Origin: Bdellovibrio sp. GT3
Lineage (GTDB): Bacteria > Bdellovibrionota > Bdellovibrionia > Bdellovibrionales > Bdellovibrionaceae
Direction of reading: 5' to 3'
DNA: 64,000 nt
NCBI RefSeq assembly: GCF_037996765.1
Contig: NZ_JBBNAD010000006.1
Span: forward strand, 124,001 to 188,000
Of this stretch, positions 46,654 through 55,603 are shown one piece after another. The first letter of the stretch is position 1, and each line of letters starts with the position of its first letter. The translations under genes and the position numbers were made by a program. Below the pieces are notes generated by a model. It ran no database searches and was not told the origin of the DNA. It saw only the letters and a list, made by a program, of their open reading frames with translations.

Positions 46654-47064
46654 ATGAAGATTGCAGCTTTGGGTTTGATTTCATTTGTGTTTTTGGCGGG
46701 TTGTTCGGTTTATAAATCCGACGGTCGTAATCAGTTTGAGGCTGCGGCTCCGGCTAAAATTTCCACTTCGTCTGTGGATTCCTCTTCGCATATTTACAAG
46801 TTAACCGGTTGTCGCAATCAAAGCTTTATTGAAACCTGGTTTAATGATGAATTTCCTCGTGCCAATTATGAATTGGTGTTGATGGATAATGATCTTGAAA
46901 TCTGGCGCACCACTCAGCCGGGAGTTATTCAGGTTAAAGCCTTTCAACGTGACGATAAAGCGGTTCAATCCTGCTCCTATGAATTTGCCAGCGTGGCCGT
47001 ATGGGAGTTGTACAAAGATGAATTTATCCGCGAACTCAACAACAACCTGATGATCAGTGAATAG
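46654..47064 (+). CDS. predicted lipoprotein of unknown function
   Basis: A 136-residue protein with the signal MKIAALGLISFVFLAGC and a lipobox Cys at 17. The mature part has two further cysteines (LTGCRNQ and QSCSYEF) that could pair. No family is recognised. It ends 3 bases before the barrel gene on the same strand, and the two probably form an operon. Confidence 0.7.
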   Translation: MKIAALGLISFVFLAGCSVYKSDGRNQFEAAAPAKISTSSVDSSSHIYKLTGCRNQSFIETWFNDEFPRANYELVLMDNDLEIWRTTQPGVIQVKAFQRDDKAVQSCSYEFASVAVWELYKDEFIRELNNNLMISE

Positions 47065-47067
47065 CGA

Positions 47068-48012
47068 ATGAAAAAAACACTTCTCGCCTTTCTTGTCAGC
47101 ATTCTGTTTTCCCTCCCCGCCTTATCGGCCAATGTCACTGCCGTCAAAGGTGGTAAAGTCATGGTGGACCTACAGGGCGCGGAAGTTCAAGCTGGTGACG
47201 AGTTCTTTTTGATCAATCCTGCAACGGGTAAAAAATCTGCGATCATTCGCATGAAGCAAGTCAAAGGCGGTCGTGCCATTGCGGATGTGTTGCAAGGACG
47301 AGGCGCTGTGGGTGCCACACTTCAGGCCAAAGCAGCCACTACTAAAACAGCCAAAGCTTCCAAACCAAAATCCTCTGCCCCTAATGAAGCTCTGGCCAAG
47401 GCCTCCACTCCCGACGAGGAAGCTGCAGCCTTTGATAAAGCCCGCGACATGAGTTACCTGCGCACTCTGAAAAACTCCTACGGTGTATTTGGGCAATTCG
47501 GCATGGACTCGATGAAACCCACGATCAAAGAAAATCCAGCGATCAACCCCACTGAACAACCGCAACTCAAAGGCACGGGCCTGGGTGCCGGTGGTTTTTA
47601 TGAATGGGTTCTGACCAGAAATATCACTGTGAACACTTCCGGCGTCCTTGAACAGTTTAACGTCACGGGTAAGACCGACAGAAACGTTGGCTGCAAAGGC
47701 TCCACCAATTGTTCTGCAAACATCACTTATCTTTCCGGCTATGCCCTGGCGAAATACTATTTCACCACAACTGAAATCCGCTCTTGGGCGGGCGTCGGTG
47801 GTGGATTCCTGATTGCCATGTCCAAATCAGCAACGGCTCTGGATGAGAATCAAATCGCCACGAATCAGGTTCTGACTTTGGCAGCTGGTGGTGATTATCA
47901 ATTGAATCGCAAAAACTATATTCCATTCAGCGTGGAGTATGTCTACTTCCCGCCTTCCGACACAGTCACGGCAAGCGCCATTGTTTTTAAAGTCGGCTAC
48001 GCCTGGCAGTAA
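47068..48012 (+). CDS. outer-membrane protein with N-terminal FlgT-like/SH3-like domain
   Basis: A 314-residue protein with a signal peptide (about 1-20). A small beta domain (about 21-85: VTAVKGGKVMVDLQGAEVQAGDEFFLINPATGKKSAIIRMKQVKGGRAIADV pattern, seen in envelope proteins that sense surface or polymer) leads into an Ala/Lys linker and then a barrel-like region (residues about 150-314) ending AYVFKVGYAWQ-like. The stop lies 3 bases from the convergent histidine kinase stop. Confidence 0.68.
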   Translation: MKKTLLAFLVSILFSLPALSANVTAVKGGKVMVDLQGAEVQAGDEFFLINPATGKKSAIIRMKQVKGGRAIADVLQGRGAVGATLQAKAATTKTAKASKPKSSAPNEALAKASTPDEEAAAFDKARDMSYLRTLKNSYGVFGQFGMDSMKPTIKENPAINPTEQPQLKGTGLGAGGFYEWVLTRNITVNTSGVLEQFNVTGKTDRNVGCKGSTNCSANITYLSGYALAKYYFTTTEIRSWAGVGGGFLIAMSKSATALDENQIATNQVLTLAAGGDYQLNRKNYIPFSVEYVYFPPSDTVTASAIVFKVGYAWQ

Positions 48013-48015
48013 ACT

Positions 48016-50610
48016 TTAAGACGGCAACCAAATAACAAATCGGGTTTGTTTGGACTGAGCGTCCAGATAAAGGCGCCCTTTATGGGCTTCGACAATCCCC
48101 ACACTGATGCTTAATCCCAAACCAACACCTTTACCAACTTCTTTGGTGGTAAAAAATGGCTGCATCATGCGCTCGCGCACCTCTGCGGGAATTCCGGGAC
48201 CGGAGTCAGCCACACTGATTTCAACTCCACCTTTTTGGAACTGCGCCTGCACCGACACCTTCTTCACCGATTCGTGTTCAACGGCATCAAAGGCATTGTT
48301 CAAAAGATTCAATAAGACCTGGGAAATCTGATAAGGACGGCACTTCACAATCATTCCGGGCTCGACGGAAACCTGCAGTTGAATGTTCGCCAGTTTGAAT
48401 TTCTCATGACAGAACGCCAAAGTGTCATCCACGATCAAAGAAACTTCTGTCGACTCCAGTTCATCCAAAGCCGATTCATGGGCGTAACTTCTTAGGCCCT
48501 TTACGATCTTGGCAATACGGCCCACCATGGACTCCACAGAATCGATCCGCTTATTGAGCTCGACATCGTTGCCGAGTCCTTTGCTGTTCAGACTCTTGCG
48601 GATCACACTCATGTAACCACCCATGACCGCCAGAGGATTATTAATCTCGTGAGCAATGCCCGCAGCCATTTCCCCCAGCGAAGCCAAACGTGATGAGACC
48701 ATGACTTTTTCTTCGCGCTCCTTCAACAGACGCTCACGTTCTCTTCGTTGCGTGATATCCTCTCCCACAACCAGATACCCGTTTGTTTCGCCCTGCTCAC
48801 CGGAGACTCTATGCAGGGACAGCAGAAAATTAATTCTCTTGCCGGATTTTGATACGAAAACTCTTTCGTAACCGCTGGCATCACCAGATTCCAGAATGGC
48901 TTCCAAATAAGTGGGTCCCAACTGCAGCTGACGCTGAACCTTTTCTTCCATTCGACTGCGGTACATCAGGGCATCGGTATGCTCTGCCAAGGTGAACACA
49001 GGCCGACCCAAAAGATCCTGATCCGTATAACCCAATAGATCTGTCGTGGCTTTGTTCAAACTTAAAACATTTCCAGAACTGTCCAGCTGCAATAACAACA
49101 GCGAAACGCTGTCACGCCCTGCCTTATGCCATTCATTCAGTTCACGCATTTCACGCTCTGATTGCCGGCTTCGCAAAAAGAACACCAGACTAAGAGACAT
49201 CAAAATGGAAACACTAACGCCAAAAATTAAAAGTATCGTGGGAAGACTTGAAGAGTTGGTGCGAACCAAAGCGGGATCTGGTGTCAGCATAAACGTCCAA
49301 TTTGCGTTCAATGCATGATACTCCGCGGTCTCGGCCCAATCGTTCAGATAGTACTGCGGGATGTCCTTGTTTTCCATGAACAGATGACCGTCATCATCTG
49401 TGATTTGCACAAAATAGTCCGGCGCCTTCGCCGCGTTATTAAAAAATAAATTCGCATCCAGAGCGATACTCAACACCCCCAGAAGCTCATTGCCTCTGAA
49501 GACCGGATAGTACATCACCAGCCCCTCGCCCCCGGTTTTCAACGGAACCATATCAGAAATTGTGGGCTGTTTTGTGCTGATCACCTTATCAAAGAGCCCC
49601 AAGGAACCTGGCTGCTCGGAAAGCTTTAAACCATTAAAGTTAATATTCTCACTGATGGGATAATGCCACTTTACCAGTCTGTCATTACCAGCCCACATGA
49701 CCCTGCGAATGCCTTTGATCTCCTGGATAAACATTTTTGCATCCAACTGCCAGGAAGTCTCGCCCCGATAATCATTAAGGACGAACCTCTCTGCCATATT
49801 TGCCAGAGAGCTGTTCATAAAGCGAAATGTGGAATCAAAACCATCCAGCATGGCACTAAGACGAATCTGCGTGATGCTTCGATTTTTTTGATAGTCCTTG
49901 ATAATCAAAACCTGCTGAAAACCAATAGTGGCAAATACACCAATTACCAGCGCATAGTACGGACGAAACGATTTACGGTGATACCCCAAAGACAACATCC
50001 GGCTGCGCAGCTGCAGAACCAACGCCACTGACAAAAGAACAATACACACCGAGGTGTGAGGAGCCATTTTTGAAAAACTGCCCCAACCAAACTGTGAGTT
50101 GATGGAAAAAACATTTCCACTTAATCCGACAACGCCCACACAGCACACCATCGAAGCTACGGTCATTCTGACAAATCGGCACAGCAATGTCGTTTTATTA
50201 AAGAAGATTCCCAGCCCCAGCAAAAAAGCCGCAATACAGGTACTTGCTGCCGAGCGCCCCGGAAAGCGCGTTCGCAGGTTTTCAAAATCCCTGACGAAGA
50301 ATTCATCAATTCCAAAACTCTTGCCCAAGGGGTACTGCAAAAACATGGCACCGGCCAAAATCATCACCACGATGGCACAAGCCCGGCCCACTTTGAAGTA
50401 ATCCCGGTCTGAAAACAAAACTCCCAGGGAAATAAATGCCAACAGAAAAGCCGTATTAAACAGCATCGGAGTGTAGTTAAGTCCCAAGCGTATGGACCCA
50501 GTATCCTGCACCAGCCACCCCACCATCACAATGGCGGAAATGACCAGCACCACGAAACTTAGTAGATTGTGCGATTTAGGAAGATAATTACTGTATGACA
50601 CGTGTGACAC
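48016..50610 (-). CDS. membrane hybrid-sensor type histidine kinase (7TM, CHASE-like, PAS)
   Basis: An 864-residue protein. About seven N-terminal helices (residues 15-240) come first. A CHASE-like periplasmic domain (245-455: IKGIRRVMWAGNDRLVKWHYP, YYPVFRGNELLGVLSI) follows, then a helix near 465-485. The PAS domain is at about 505-620. The kinase core has the H-box SRLASLGEMAAGIAHEINNPLAV (near 650) and HATPase motifs N (LNLLNNAFDAV) and G (DSGPGIP, GVGLGLSI). The GTG start lies 8 bases after AAAGG and overlaps rsh by 23 bases, which couples them. No response regulator gene is adjacent. Confidence 0.88.
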   Translation of the reverse strand: MSHVSYSNYLPKSHNLLSFVVLVISAIVMVGWLVQDTGSIRLGLNYTPMLFNTAFLLAFISLGVLFSDRDYFKVGRACAIVVMILAGAMFLQYPLGKSFGIDEFFVRDFENLRTRFPGRSAASTCIAAFLLGLGIFFNKTTLLCRFVRMTVASMVCCVGVVGLSGNVFSINSQFGWGSFSKMAPHTSVCIVLLSVALVLQLRSRMLSLGYHRKSFRPYYALVIGVFATIGFQQVLIIKDYQKNRSITQIRLSAMLDGFDSTFRFMNSSLANMAERFVLNDYRGETSWQLDAKMFIQEIKGIRRVMWAGNDRLVKWHYPISENINFNGLKLSEQPGSLGLFDKVISTKQPTISDMVPLKTGGEGLVMYYPVFRGNELLGVLSIALDANLFFNNAAKAPDYFVQITDDDGHLFMENKDIPQYYLNDWAETAEYHALNANWTFMLTPDPALVRTNSSSLPTILLIFGVSVSILMSLSLVFFLRSRQSEREMRELNEWHKAGRDSVSLLLLQLDSSGNVLSLNKATTDLLGYTDQDLLGRPVFTLAEHTDALMYRSRMEEKVQRQLQLGPTYLEAILESGDASGYERVFVSKSGKRINFLLSLHRVSGEQGETNGYLVVGEDITQRRERERLLKEREEKVMVSSRLASLGEMAAGIAHEINNPLAVMGGYMSVIRKSLNSKGLGNDVELNKRIDSVESMVGRIAKIVKGLRSYAHESALDELESTEVSLIVDDTLAFCHEKFKLANIQLQVSVEPGMIVKCRPYQISQVLLNLLNNAFDAVEHESVKKVSVQAQFQKGGVEISVADSGPGIPAEVRERMMQPFFTTKEVGKGVGLGLSISVGIVEAHKGRLYLDAQSKQTRFVIWLPS

Positions 50611-52801
50611 CGATGATGCCTTTGATTTTTTGAATCTCGTAAATCGCTTGATTCAACTGGACCGCATCCTTTACGGACACTTCAAAGTTACACACGGCTT
50701 TTTTGTCTTTGGTCGTACGAATTTGCGCAGACTGGATGTTAATTCCTGACTGTGCAAAGGCTTCTGACATGGATTTCAACAATCCCGGATTATCCTGGGA
50801 TATGATTTTCAGGCGCACAATGCGCTCTTGCCCGTCACCGGCCACTTTCACGTTCCAGGTCACATCCACTTTGCGAAGCTGATCGAATTCAAAGGCTTTG
50901 CTGCAGTCACTGCGATGGATTGTGATACCGCGCCCACGACTGATAAAGCCCACAATAGGATCTCCTGGGATTGGATGACAGCACTTCGCGTAATGCACCA
51001 GCATGTCGTCCATACCATCCACAGAAACCAGGGAATTGGTTTTGCGGGTCTTGTGAGTTGCCGCCCGCATGACTCTTTCCATGAAAGTGGAGTCTTCGGT
51101 TTTTGCAGCTTCTTTCGCCAATCCCTCCGGCGAAAATTTTTCCACCAGATGACGGGTTTCAAGCTTTCCGTAACCCACGGTCACGAAAAGTTCTTCAAGA
51201 TCCTTCAAGCCGTTGTCTTTCAAATACTCTTCAAAGGCCGGGCCTTTTAGATATTTTGCAGCGGCCATTCCAAACTTACGGAATTCTTTTTCAACCAGCT
51301 CTTTGCCCAAAATGATGGAGCGACGACGCTGCTCTTCTTTAACGAAGGCGCGAATCTTGGCTTTGGCTTTATTGGTAACAACAAATTTCAACCAATCCTT
51401 GGAGGGCTCCTGCCCTTTACCAGTGATAATCTCCACTGTGTCGCCATTGGACATTTGGTGCTTCAGCGGAACCATCTTGCCATTGACGCGAGCACCGACA
51501 CACTTGTTACCAAGTTCGGTGTGCACGGCATAGGCGAAATCGACCGGTGTTGCACCTTCTGGAAACTCACGAACTTCACCCGTCGGAGTGAAAACGTAAA
51601 TTTCAGATTCAAACAAATCTGTTTTAACTGTATCCAGGAATTCATCGGGACTGCGCACTTGCTGATGCCAGGAAACCAGATCACGCAGCCAGTTCGCCTG
51701 CTGCAAATCATCGGATTCCATCTTGCCGCGCTCTTTGTACTTCCAGTGAGCCGCGATACCCATCTCGGCGACCAAGTGCATGGCACTGGTTCGAATTTGA
51801 ATTTCAATACGCTCCCCGCCCGGCCCGATCACCGTGGTATGCAGGGACTGATAGTTATTGGCCTTGGGCATGGCGATGAAGTCCTTGAAACGGCCTGGAA
51901 TCGGCTTCCACAGGGAATGCACCAACCCCAGGGCTGCGTAACACTCAGCCACGCTTTCAACGATCACGCGGAACGCAAGAACGTCATAAACCTGATCGTA
52001 ATCCAAGCTACGACTTTGCATTTTTCTATATACGGACCATAAATGCTTTGAGCGGCCAAAAACTTCAAACTTAAATCCAACTTTGCTAAGCTCTTTACCG
52101 ATAAGTGATTTCACGTCATCGATATAACGATTCTGCTCGGCTTCGGTCTTTTTGATTTGTTGTACCAGCTCATAGTACATGTCCGGGCGATAGTAACGGA
52201 AGCACAGATCTTCCAATTCAATCTTCAGGGAGCTGATACCCATGCGACCTGCGAGTGGGCAGTAAATTTCCAACGTCTCTAAAGCAATTCTCTCTTGCTT
52301 ATCGAACGGCATGAAATTCAAAGTGCGCATATTGTGCAGGCGATCGGCAAGCTTCACCAAAACCACGCGCACATCTTTACCCATCGCCACGATCATCTTG
52401 CGAATGTTTTCGCCTTGTTTCTCGTGGGAATTTTTGAATTTCATCTGACCGATTTTTGTTACACCATCAACCAGGTGTGCTACGGCATCGCCGAACTCAC
52501 GACGAATATCCTCGAGAGTCGCCTCAGTGTCTTCTACCGTGTCGTGCAGAAGCCCAGTTGCGATCGTATCCAAATCCAAATGTAAATCTGCGAGGATCGC
52601 CGCTACGGAAAGCGGATGAGAAATATACGGCTCACCACTACGACGGATTTGACCTTCGTGATGCTTCTCTGAGAAGTAGTATGCTTTTTCAATGAATTTA
52701 AGATCCGCATTCGGCCAATAGCTGCGAATGCGGTTTAGAAGATCATCAACTGTTTTGACTGGCTTGTGAGAGAGGCCAGTCTCTTTTTGGGGTTCCGCCA
52801 T
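50588..52801 (-). CDS. bifunctional (p)ppGpp synthetase/hydrolase, RelA/SpoT (Rsh) type
   Basis: A 737-residue protein, full length. The HD hydrolase has HEGQIRRSGEPYISHPLSVAA and LLHDTVED (residues 85-91). The synthetase has GRFKDFIAMPKANNYQSLHT (near 320), where RFKD is the form tied to bifunctional enzymes. TGS, helical, zinc-finger-like (HYAKCCHPIPGDPIVGFISRGRGITIHRSDC) and ACT domains complete it. It sets the stringent response. The gene order gmk-rpoZ-rsh matches gmk-rpoZ-spoT in E. coli. Confidence 0.95.
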   Translation of the reverse strand: MAEPQKETGLSHKPVKTVDDLLNRIRSYWPNADLKFIEKAYYFSEKHHEGQIRRSGEPYISHPLSVAAILADLHLDLDTIATGLLHDTVEDTEATLEDIRREFGDAVAHLVDGVTKIGQMKFKNSHEKQGENIRKMIVAMGKDVRVVLVKLADRLHNMRTLNFMPFDKQERIALETLEIYCPLAGRMGISSLKIELEDLCFRYYRPDMYYELVQQIKKTEAEQNRYIDDVKSLIGKELSKVGFKFEVFGRSKHLWSVYRKMQSRSLDYDQVYDVLAFRVIVESVAECYAALGLVHSLWKPIPGRFKDFIAMPKANNYQSLHTTVIGPGGERIEIQIRTSAMHLVAEMGIAAHWKYKERGKMESDDLQQANWLRDLVSWHQQVRSPDEFLDTVKTDLFESEIYVFTPTGEVREFPEGATPVDFAYAVHTELGNKCVGARVNGKMVPLKHQMSNGDTVEIITGKGQEPSKDWLKFVVTNKAKAKIRAFVKEEQRRRSIILGKELVEKEFRKFGMAAAKYLKGPAFEEYLKDNGLKDLEELFVTVGYGKLETRHLVEKFSPEGLAKEAAKTEDSTFMERVMRAATHKTRKTNSLVSVDGMDDMLVHYAKCCHPIPGDPIVGFISRGRGITIHRSDCSKAFEFDQLRKVDVTWNVKVAGDGQERIVRLKIISQDNPGLLKSMSEAFAQSGINIQSAQIRTTKDKKAVCNFEVSVKDAVQLNQAIYEIQKIKGIIGVTRVIQ

Positions 52802-52882
52802 ATTCTAGTCAGTTTACCTGAGAAGAAGAGGCGTCTCCAAATAGATTCGCTTGATAATTAAAATATATTAGTATTTTTAGGA

Positions 52883-52897
52883 ACTTAGGACCTAAGT
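52883..52897. promoter_or_regulatory. palindrome between rpoZ and rsh
   Basis: ACTTAGG and CCTAAGT around one base, with further partial symmetry outwards. The loop is too small for RNA, so if functional it would act as a DNA-binding site for the rsh-kinase part of the operon. The call is tentative. Confidence 0.35.
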
Positions 52898-52903
52898 CCT
52901 AGA

Positions 52904-53143
52904 CTATTTATTCAAATCTTTTTCGATTTGAAGTAGAGCGTCTTTAGGATCCATCGCCACTTCATAACCTACGTTACCGATCGCCACTTCACGAAGTGCA
53001 GATACGATGTATTTGTTGCTGCGAGTGGAAACAGTCGCTTCAGCACCTTTTAGAAGTTGCTTCGCTCTTTTAGCAACCATCAAAACAAGAGCAAATCTGT
53101 TAGGAACTTTTTCCAAGCAATCTTCAACGGTTACACGAGCCAT
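52904..53143 (-). CDS. rpoZ: DNA-directed RNA polymerase subunit omega
   Basis: A 79-residue protein, the usual omega length. [30 protein letters not shown] is diagnostic, as is the [15 protein letters not shown] end. Omega clamps beta-prime and takes part in (p)ppGpp binding to RNA polymerase in many bacteria. GGAGG precedes the ATG. It lies between gmk and rsh in a conserved order. Confidence 0.96.
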   Translation of the reverse strand: MARVTVEDCLEKVPNRFALVLMVAKRAKQLLKGAEATVSTRSNKYIVSALREVAIGNVGYEVAMDPKDALLQIEKDLNK

Positions 53144-53194
53144 TCAATGCCTCCGGGCGCAATTAATTCATGAATTCAAAGGAGGAAATTACCC

Positions 53195-53752
53195 TTAACC
53201 TAGTAACTTTTCAATGATTTTCTTAAATTCGGCATAGGATTGCTCGAATTGGTCGTTGACGATCTGGAAGTCAAACTTGGAGGCCTCGGCAATTTCTTTC
53301 TCGGCATTGGCCATACGGACCTCGATATCCGCCGGCATCCCCCCGTCCCTCTTCTCGATTCTACGACGCAACTCGTCGATGGACGGCGGCAGAATAAAGA
53401 TGGTCTTGGCATCCGGATACTTGGATTTAAAGGTCAATACGCCCTGGATATCGATATCCATGATCGCGCACTTCCCCGCAGCCCACGTGGACTCCAAAGA
53501 CTCATAGGAAGTCCCATAGAAGTTGGTGTGAACCTTCGCCCACTCCACAAAGAAACCCTGCTCAATTTTGGCTTTGAATTCGTCATGGGAGATAAAGTGG
53601 TACTGCAAACCGTTCTTTTCACCCTTACGGATGTTACGCGTAGTGAACGTAATAATGTCCACGAGCTGAGGAATCTCCTCAATCGCTCTGGCAACAAAAC
53701 TACTTTTTCCTGCGCCGCTGGGTGCAGCGACAATTATCATACGCGTTTTCAT
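53195..53752 (-). CDS. gmk: guanylate kinase
   Basis: A 185-residue protein with P-loop APSGAGKSSF (residues 10-18), the GMP-binding TFTTRNIRKGEKNG, YHFISHDEF, and the late RMANAEKEIAEASKFDFQIVND. It converts GMP to GDP and feeds GTP and (p)ppGpp pools. It begins one base after yicC. Confidence 0.96.
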   Translation of the reverse strand: MKTRMIIVAAPSGAGKSSFVARAIEEIPQLVDIITFTTRNIRKGEKNGLQYHFISHDEFKAKIEQGFFVEWAKVHTNFYGTSYESLESTWAAGKCAIMDIDIQGVLTFKSKYPDAKTIFILPPSIDELRRRIEKRDGGMPADIEVRMANAEKEIAEASKFDFQIVNDQFEQSYAEFKKIIEKLLG

Positions 53753-53753
53753 A

Positions 53754-54635
53754 TTATTGAACGTTCTGTACCTGTTCTCTTAATCTTTCGATAAGGGTTT
53801 TCGCTTGTACCACGCTTTGAGTGATCTTGGCTACCTGAGACTTTGAACCGATCGTATTCACTTCACGCAGCAATTCCTGAGTGTAAAAATCAAGCTTTTT
53901 ACCCTCGGCCTGCTGGGAGGCGATCAATTGACGATAGTTTTTAATGTGCTCACTTAAACGACTTAATTCTTCGTTGATGTCGGCTTTTTCCAGCTGAATC
54001 ACGATTTCCTGAGTCATACGAGCCGGATCGATTTCGTTCCCCTTCATACGAGAGCGAATCTTGGTTTCATATCTCTCCTGAAGCTGCGCATTAGCCTCTT
54101 CACGAAGAGTGGTGATGACTTTGATTTCCTTATCCAAAGAAGCCAGAAGTTTTTCCAAATCCTTGCGCAAAGCTTTGCCTTCGCGCGCGCGTTCTTTATC
54201 GCAATTGCTGCAAGCATCAGCAAAGGCCTTTTTCAAAACCTTATCCTCGCCAGCGAACATCTCATAACTCTCTTCAAGTTTGATCACATCCGGCAAGCGC
54301 GCCATTGCTTCCAGGTGAACCTGATAACCAATGCCCAATTCTTTTGCCAGGTGTTTGTAAGCCGCTACGTACTTTTTAACCAAAGCATCGTTCACGGTCA
54401 TTTGCGCTTTTCCGGAAGAGGTGGCCTTCACTCTTCTGGAAACAAAAATATCCACGGTCCCACGGGACAAAGTTGCACCCAGAACTTTTTTAAGCTCCCC
54501 TTCCATCGCCACGAATTCGCGCGGCAAATGAAAGCGTGTTTCCAAAAAACGACCATTCACAGCACGAATGCTGACTTCCACAGTGACGTCTTTGGATTGA
54601 ACTTTTGCGGTGCCATAACCAGTCATACTTTTCAT
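53754..54635 (-). CDS. yicC: YicC-family endoribonuclease
   Basis: A 293-residue protein. The N-terminal MKSMTGYGTAKVQSKDVTVEVSIRAVNGRFLE and the C-terminal DINEELSRLSEHIKNYRQLI with GKKLDFYTQELLREVNTIGSKS match the YicC/YloC family. E. coli YicC is described as an RNase acting on small RNA (established for that protein, inferred here). It overlaps miaA by 4 bases and precedes gmk, a common arrangement. Confidence 0.93.
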   Translation of the reverse strand: MKSMTGYGTAKVQSKDVTVEVSIRAVNGRFLETRFHLPREFVAMEGELKKVLGATLSRGTVDIFVSRRVKATSSGKAQMTVNDALVKKYVAAYKHLAKELGIGYQVHLEAMARLPDVIKLEESYEMFAGEDKVLKKAFADACSNCDKERAREGKALRKDLEKLLASLDKEIKVITTLREEANAQLQERYETKIRSRMKGNEIDPARMTQEIVIQLEKADINEELSRLSEHIKNYRQLIASQQAEGKKLDFYTQELLREVNTIGSKSQVAKITQSVVQAKTLIERLREQVQNVQ

Positions 54636-55603
54636 ATAGATCCATTCTTGTCTTCGGGAGTAATTGTGGTCAAAGAGTTCAGAAAATTCTCGACCACGGC
54701 CCTCGCCTCATTGTACCCGCGAGCGCCATCAAACCAGTGAATGTCCCTGTCCCTTTGGAACCAGGTCTTCTGCCGCTTGGCGAGCTGGCGAGTATTTGTC
54801 GTAATTTGTTCCAACAACTGATCTTCATCAATTCGTCCGTGAACGAAATCAATGGTTTCCTTGTAGCCCACGCTGCTGAGTGGAGCCCATTGCTCCAGAC
54901 CCAAGTCCAGCAGCTTTTCAACTTCATCAACCAGCCCGTCTTTCAACATCTTGTGAGTGCGCAAAGCAATTCGCTCTCGCAACACATCACGATCCCATTG
55001 GGGACCGATTTTTAACAACGGATAAGCGAAGGGAGTTTTGAGTTCATCAAATTCCTTTTGAATTTGAGTGACACCTTTACCCTGAGTGCGGATCAACTCA
55101 ATACCGCGCCCGATACGGTAGTGATCAGCGATATTGATTTTTGCTGCGTACTCAGGATCCACATGAGTCAACTCAGCGTGCAGTTTTTCCGGCCCGCCAA
55201 CTTCAGCCATTTCACGGGCCACCTGATTCTTCATCTCTTCAGAGACTTCGGTCACTGGGTACATGCCTTTTTCAATGGCCATGAAATAAAATCCCGTACC
55301 GCCCACGACAAACACAGGTGTGCCATTCGGAATCTTTTCCATGGCTTCAGAAAAATCACGGCAGTAACTGCCAGCTGTGCTTTCTTCGTGAGGAGTCACA
55401 TATCCCACTAAATAGTGCGGCACGAGCGCAAGTTCTTCAGCCGTGGGCTTCGCCGCACCGATTTGCACATGGGAGTAACATTGAACCGAATCACAATTGA
55501 TGATGACGCCCTGGTATTCCTGCGCAAGTTTCAGCGCCCACTCGCTTTTGCCAGTGGCCGTGGAACCTACAACAAAAATAACCGGTTTGCTTTTTTTCAT
55601 CAC
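54632..55603 (-). CDS. miaA: tRNA dimethylallyltransferase
   Basis: A 323-residue protein. The P-loop GSTATGKSEWA (near residue 12), INCDSVQCY and the AKRQKTWFQRD element that contacts tRNA are all present. It adds the isopentenyl group to A37 of tRNAs reading UNN codons. It sits next to mutL, as in many bacteria, overlapping it by 4 bases. Confidence 0.95.
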   Translation of the reverse strand: MMKKSKPVIFVVGSTATGKSEWALKLAQEYQGVIINCDSVQCYSHVQIGAAKPTAEELALVPHYLVGYVTPHEESTAGSYCRDFSEAMEKIPNGTPVFVVGGTGFYFMAIEKGMYPVTEVSEEMKNQVAREMAEVGGPEKLHAELTHVDPEYAAKINIADHYRIGRGIELIRTQGKGVTQIQKEFDELKTPFAYPLLKIGPQWDRDVLRERIALRTHKMLKDGLVDEVEKLLDLGLEQWAPLSSVGYKETIDFVHGRIDEDQLLEQITTNTRQLAKRQKTWFQRDRDIHWFDGARGYNEARAVVENFLNSLTTITPEDKNGSI

